8,559 bases of DNA, taken from NCBI GenBank assembly GCA_021443235.1, contig JABUUJ010000041.1:15034-23592 (forward strand), in the 5' to 3' direction. The notes under the pieces are model-generated. The model made no database searches. It was given only the letters and a program-made list of their open reading frames with translations, and had not been told where the DNA came from. This document shows, piece after piece, positions 5,258 to 8,559 of the stretch. The translations under genes and the position numbers were made by a program. Origin of the DNA: Muribaculaceae bacterium. GTDB lineage: Bacteria > Bacteroidota > Bacteroidia > Bacteroidales > Muribaculaceae. The stretch's first letter is position 1. Each line of letters opens with the position of its first letter.

Positions 5258-6534
5258 TGGCTAACGGGTTCTTACATAAGGCACTGAACTACATCTACTT
5301 GCATGGCTACAAGTATAACGCCGTCGCACGCGCTCATCGCCGCCTTGTGGCGTCGGTCAACCCAGATGAGCCAGTAAACGTCGTCTTTATGGCGATGAAC
5401 CTCGCCATGTGGCGCTACCAGCACTTGTGGGAGGCTATGAACGCCGATGCGCGATTTAACCCATCAATCGTGCTTTCGCCTTGCAAGGATTATGACAAAA
5501 ATCAGAGCATCAAGGAATTGAACCGTCTGCGCGACTACTTCAACGAGCGCAATATGCCCTACGTTGACTTCGACTTGGAGCACGACGCGCCACCCGTCGA
5601 TGTGCGTGCAACGCTCAACCCGCTGGTGATGTTCTACCCCCAGCCCTACGAGAACTTGCTTGTGCCCGAGCACGACTGCACCGCGTTCTACGACCGACTG
5701 CTGTGCTACTATCCCTATGCCTTCTGGACCAGCAAGGGCAAGTGGAGCTACGATTTCCACTTCCACAACATGGCGTGGAGACTTTATTACTCAACCGCTT
5801 TGCACTTGAAAGAGGCCGAACGCACCGCGTCCAACAAAGGGGCAAACGTGCGTGTGGTGGGCTATCCCAATGCCGACGACTACCTCGCCGCCAATTTCAC
5901 CGATGTGTGGAAACCGCAGCCCGACAACCGTCGTCGCTTGCGCGTCGTGTGGGCGCCTCATTACTCAATCGTTGACAAATACGGCCTCGTGCCGCGCTCC
6001 AATTTCCTGTGGATGGCACACGCCATGCTCGAGTTGGCGCGCAAGTATGCCGACACGATTCAGATGGCGTTCAAGCCTCATCCGCGCCTCATCAACGAAC
6101 TCTACATCCATCCCGAGTGGGGCAAGGAGGCCGCCGATGCCTACTATCGGTTGTGGGAAACGCTACCCAACACCCAACTCGAGACTGGCGACTTCTCCCA
6201 CCTGTTTATGACCAGCGACGCAATGATTCACGACAGCGGCTCGTTTGCCGTTGAGTATCACTACTCGCGCAAGCCGGTGATGTTTGTGTCGCGCGACATA
6301 AAGAGCATCCTCGACACACAGAGCGACTTTGGACTGCTTGCCTACAAGATGCACTATCTGGGGCAGAACAACGATGATATTGACAATTTTATCAGCCACG
6401 TTGTCATCGCTGGCAACGACTCACTGAAGGAGCGTCGCGACGAGTTTTACGAGAATTATCTGTTGCCGCCGAGTGGACAGTCGGTGGCTCAAAATACGAT
6501 TGACGACTTGGCTAATTCGCTGGGTCTGACATAA
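5257..6534 (+). CDS. CDP-glycerol glycerophosphotransferase (TagF)-family transferase
   Basis: A 425-residue protein resembling the catalytic part of TagF/TarF-type enzymes, which move a polyol phosphate from a CDP carrier to an acceptor at the cytoplasmic membrane face. Supporting motifs are WAPHYSI (232-238), FKPHPRL (272-278) and SDAMIHDSGSFAVEY (320-334), the equivalent of the family's S-D-Y-S-S segment, followed by KPVMFV. The family's usual HGTPLK motif, which carries a catalytic histidine, is not present; H168 and H170 (DFHFHN) are possible stand-ins. No signal peptide or membrane segment is evident. The ATG at 5257 overlaps the preceding TGA by one base, implying translational coupling; an in-frame TTG at 5248 is less likely. 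Together with the upstream cytidylyltransferase it suggests transfer of a phosphate-linked group other than glycerol. Confidence 0.8.
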   Translation: MANGFLHKALNYIYLHGYKYNAVARAHRRLVASVNPDEPVNVVFMAMNLAMWRYQHLWEAMNADARFNPSIVLSPCKDYDKNQSIKELNRLRDYFNERNMPYVDFDLEHDAPPVDVRATLNPLVMFYPQPYENLLVPEHDCTAFYDRLLCYYPYAFWTSKGKWSYDFHFHNMAWRLYYSTALHLKEAERTASNKGANVRVVGYPNADDYLAANFTDVWKPQPDNRRRLRVVWAPHYSIVDKYGLVPRSNFLWMAHAMLELARKYADTIQMAFKPHPRLINELYIHPEWGKEAADAYYRLWETLPNTQLETGDFSHLFMTSDAMIHDSGSFAVEYHYSRKPVMFVSRDIKSILDTQSDFGLLAYKMHYLGQNNDDIDNFISHVVIAGNDSLKERRDEFYENYLLPPSGQSVAQNTIDDLANSLGLT

Positions 6535-6543
6535 TTGAATAAT

Positions 6544-8004
6544 ATGGAAGGTCAAGGAACATTACGCAACAAGACTGTCAACGGTGTGCTGTGGAGCTTT
6601 GTCGAGAGGTTCTCGGTGCAGGGCGTTGTGTTCCTGTGCAACATCGTGATTGCTCGCATCATCGGTCCCGGCAACTTTGGCCTTATCGCCATGCTGGCCA
6701 TCTTCATGACTGTGTCGCAGGTGTTTATCGATGGCGGCTTCTCAAGTGCGCTCATCCAGCGCAAGGACCGCTCTGAGGCCGATTTCTCGACGGTGTTCTA
6801 CATCAACATCGCCATCAGCATCATCGTCTATGCCTTGCTTTTCTTGGCTGCCCCCACCATTGCTTTTTATTTTGAAGAACCTATCCTTGAGCCCATTACT
6901 CGCGTCTATTCGCTCAACCTGATTCTCAACTCGATGGTAGCGGTTAACCGCACAAAACTCACCATTGATGTCGATTTCAAGACGCAAAGCAAAATCTCGC
7001 TCATCAGCGCTGTGATTGCCGGCGCGGCGGGTATAGGGTTGGCTCTCATGGGCTACGGTGTGTGGTCGCTGGTCTATCAGGCACTCATCTTGGCGTTGCT
7101 CAATGTGCTGCTCAGTTTCTACTATGTGCGATGGTGGCCCAGCAAGAACTTCTCGTCCGAGTCGTTCCACCGCCTCTTCGCTTTTGGCTCTAAACTGCTT
7201 GTGGCCAATATTATAAGTGCCGCCTACACCAAAGTCTACAACCTTGTGATTGGAAAGCGCTTCTCAAAGGAGGATCTCGGGCTCTTTGAGAATGCCGACA
7301 AGTTTAATCAGTTTGCAAGCTCTAATCTTGGCTCGATTTTGCAGCGCGTGTCGTTCCCTGTGCTTAGCACTATTCAAGACGATGACGACCGCCTGCGCTC
7401 GGCCTATAAGCGCTTCATGCAGGTCTCGGCACTCATCGCTTTCCCGCTCATCTTGGGCCTGTGCGGCATTGCCCGACCCATGATTTATACTCTGCTGGGC
7501 GAGGAGTGGATGGGGTGTGTGCCTATTCTCCAGATACTGTCGCTGGCCTACTTGTGGGACTGCGTCATCGCCACCAATCTCAACCTAATCTATGTGAAAG
7601 GCCACAGCGACTATGTGTTGCGCCTTGAGATGGTGAAAAAGTCGATTGCCGTGGCTATATTGTTGGTTTCAATGTTCTTCGGCATTATCGCAATTTGCTG
7701 GGGTAGGGTGCTTTACTCTATCATCGCCCTCTATCTCAACACCTATTACACTAAGAAACTGCTCAACTACGGCTTCTTGTGCCAAATCAAGGAGTTGCTT
7801 CCCGTGCTTGCCGTGAGTGGCGTGATTGCTGGCATGGGTATCGCGATGGGCGAGTTCATCCCCAACCTCTACATCGCTTTTGTGGCGACGCTCGTTGCGT
7901 GCCCGGTAGTGTATGTTCTTCTATGCAAAGCGTTTAGGTTGTCGGCCTACGGCGAGTTAATGACCATTATTAAAGAAAAACTGCATGGACTCAAGAAACA
8001 CTGA
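6544..8004 (+). CDS. Wzx-type polysaccharide flippase (PST family)
   Basis: A 486-residue polytopic inner-membrane protein of the polysaccharide transporter (MOP/PST) family, predicted to flip lipid-linked repeat units to the periplasm. The N-terminus shows family features: ARIIGPGNFG (37-46) after the first helix, then D63-G-G65 and ALIQRKD (69-75) before the second loop. I count roughly 12-14 hydrophobic segments across the length, and the size is normal. The C-terminus is basic (LHGLKKH). The ATG at 6544 is preferred; an in-frame TTG at 6535 directly after the previous stop would add three residues. It begins 9 bases after the upstream gene, which ties the phosphotransfer module to export of a surface polysaccharide. 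It is WzxC-like by pattern, but its substrate is unknown. Confidence 0.88.
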   Translation: MEGQGTLRNKTVNGVLWSFVERFSVQGVVFLCNIVIARIIGPGNFGLIAMLAIFMTVSQVFIDGGFSSALIQRKDRSEADFSTVFYINIAISIIVYALLFLAAPTIAFYFEEPILEPITRVYSLNLILNSMVAVNRTKLTIDVDFKTQSKISLISAVIAGAAGIGLALMGYGVWSLVYQALILALLNVLLSFYYVRWWPSKNFSSESFHRLFAFGSKLLVANIISAAYTKVYNLVIGKRFSKEDLGLFENADKFNQFASSNLGSILQRVSFPVLSTIQDDDDRLRSAYKRFMQVSALIAFPLILGLCGIARPMIYTLLGEEWMGCVPILQILSLAYLWDCVIATNLNLIYVKGHSDYVLRLEMVKKSIAVAILLVSMFFGIIAICWGRVLYSIIALYLNTYYTKKLLNYGFLCQIKELLPVLAVSGVIAGMGIAMGEFIPNLYIAFVATLVACPVVYVLLCKAFRLSAYGELMTIIKEKLHGLKKH

Positions 8005-8559
8005 CCTATCGCCCCGTGCCCGCCAGCGCATGAGCAACATGGAGTTGCTGCGCATCGTCGCCATGATTCTGGTCATGGTTGTGCATGCCAATTTCCGTGC
8101 CTTGCCGGTTCCCAGTCCGCTCAAGGTCAATGCCGAACCTGTGTCGTCGTTGCTCATGTTTTTCACCGAGGCAATTTCAGTGATTGCGGTCAACGTGTTT
8201 GTGTTGCTCTCGGGCTGGTTTGGCATCCGTTTCAAGGCCCTAAGGCTGGGCGAGTTGCTTTTCCAGGTGCTGTTTTTCGGGCTGTTTGCCATCGGTGTGT
8301 GCGCTATCTTCTGCCCCTACCGTCTTGAGAACACACCCTTCTACGGCAGCGCGATGTCGCGCCTGTTTATGTGTGGATTGAACGACTACTGGTTTGTGAA
8401 ATGCTACATCGGACTCTACCTTATCTCGCCCATTCTCAACGCGTTTATTGAGAAAGCGACGCAACGCCAGTTTGCCACCGTGCTGATTGCGTTCTTTGCG
8501 TTCCAAACGTTCTATGACTGCTTTTTCAGTGCCACTCGTTGGCTCGAGAGCGGATACTC
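7985..8559 (+). CDS. Acyltransferase 3 family membrane protein (3' truncated by window)
   Basis: The first 191 codons of an integral-membrane acyltransferase of the AT3 (OafA/WecH/NodX) family, which O-acylates sugars on lipid-linked or surface glycans. The diagnostic R-X10-H motif is present: R23 in ELLRIVAM and H34 in VMVVHAN. NVFVLLSGWFG (70-80) and YWFVKCYIGLYLISP (135-149) are also typical of the family. Hydrophobic segments are visible at about 22-34, 60-77, 90-110, 138-152 and 163-181. The chosen ATG overlaps the end of the flippase gene by 20 bases; in-frame ATGs at 8030 and 8039 are alternatives that still keep R23 and H34. The frame is open to the window edge, so the truncation is an artefact of the cut. 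Its place in the operon suggests O-acetylation or similar modification of the exported glycan. Confidence 0.88.
   Translation, partial: MDSRNTDLSPRARQRMSNMELLRIVAMILVMVVHANFRALPVPSPLKVNAEPVSSLLMFFTEAISVIAVNVFVLLSGWFGIRFKALRLGELLFQVLFFGLFAIGVCAIFCPYRLENTPFYGSAMSRLFMCGLNDYWFVKCYIGLYLISPILNAFIEKATQRQFATVLIAFFAFQTFYDCFFSATRWLESGY

Noticed and set aside
7957..8506. Two antisense frames over the acyltransferase
   Set aside because: The plus-strand frame carries R-X10-H and other acyltransferase-3 features; the antisense frames resemble nothing recognisable.

Overview
The window looks like chromosome from a member of Bacteroidales. The main evidence is a 288-residue RpoD of the short Bacteroidetes type (no region 1.1, starting MRQLKI and ending in L-G), a TTTG-N20-TAnnTTTG promoter in front of it, and start codons without Shine-Dalgarno sequences. 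Heavy use of TCG (Ser) and GAC (Asp) codons suggests a GC-richer family such as Muribaculaceae, but the family assignment is an inference.

Left part (1-2252). Two short tandem arrays, a 9-bp period (1-64) and a 10-bp period (about 86-200), lie just downstream of the first gene. Two primary-type sigma factor genes then follow in tandem on the minus strand. The one transcribed first (1386-2252) is the canonical rpoD, with a textbook promoter (2292-2323) and a good intrinsic terminator (1310-1339). The second (207-1073) is a paralogue of the same length, about two-thirds identical by hand count, changed at otherwise conserved positions in regions 2.2 and 2.4. The 312-bp AT-rich gap between them holds the terminator plus a cluster of related palindromes built on GTAAA-TTTAC.

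Right part (2461-8559). A tightly packed plus-strand operon starts divergently from rpoD. A TAnnTTTG element and a bulged stem-loop precede its first start codon. The genes are: (1) a cytidylyltransferase-PLP enzyme fusion; (2) an ornithine cyclodeaminase/mu-crystallin family dehydrogenase-like protein; (3) a CDP-glycerol glycerophosphotransferase (TagF)-family protein; (4) a Wzx-type flippase; (5) an acyltransferase-3 membrane protein cut by the window end. Adjacent genes lie within 10 bp or overlap.

Together these look like the start of a surface polysaccharide (capsule or O-antigen) locus with a module for a phosphate-linked amino-alcohol or similar decoration. In this reading, the fusion makes a CDP-activated small amino compound from a phosphorylated amino acid or oxo precursor, the TagF-like protein transfers it as a phosphodiester, the flippase exports the lipid-linked unit and the acyltransferase O-acylates it. 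The role of the ornithine cyclodeaminase-like protein in that route is unknown. The chemistry is inferred from families and context. No glycosyltransferase or polymerase is visible, presumably because the locus continues to the right.
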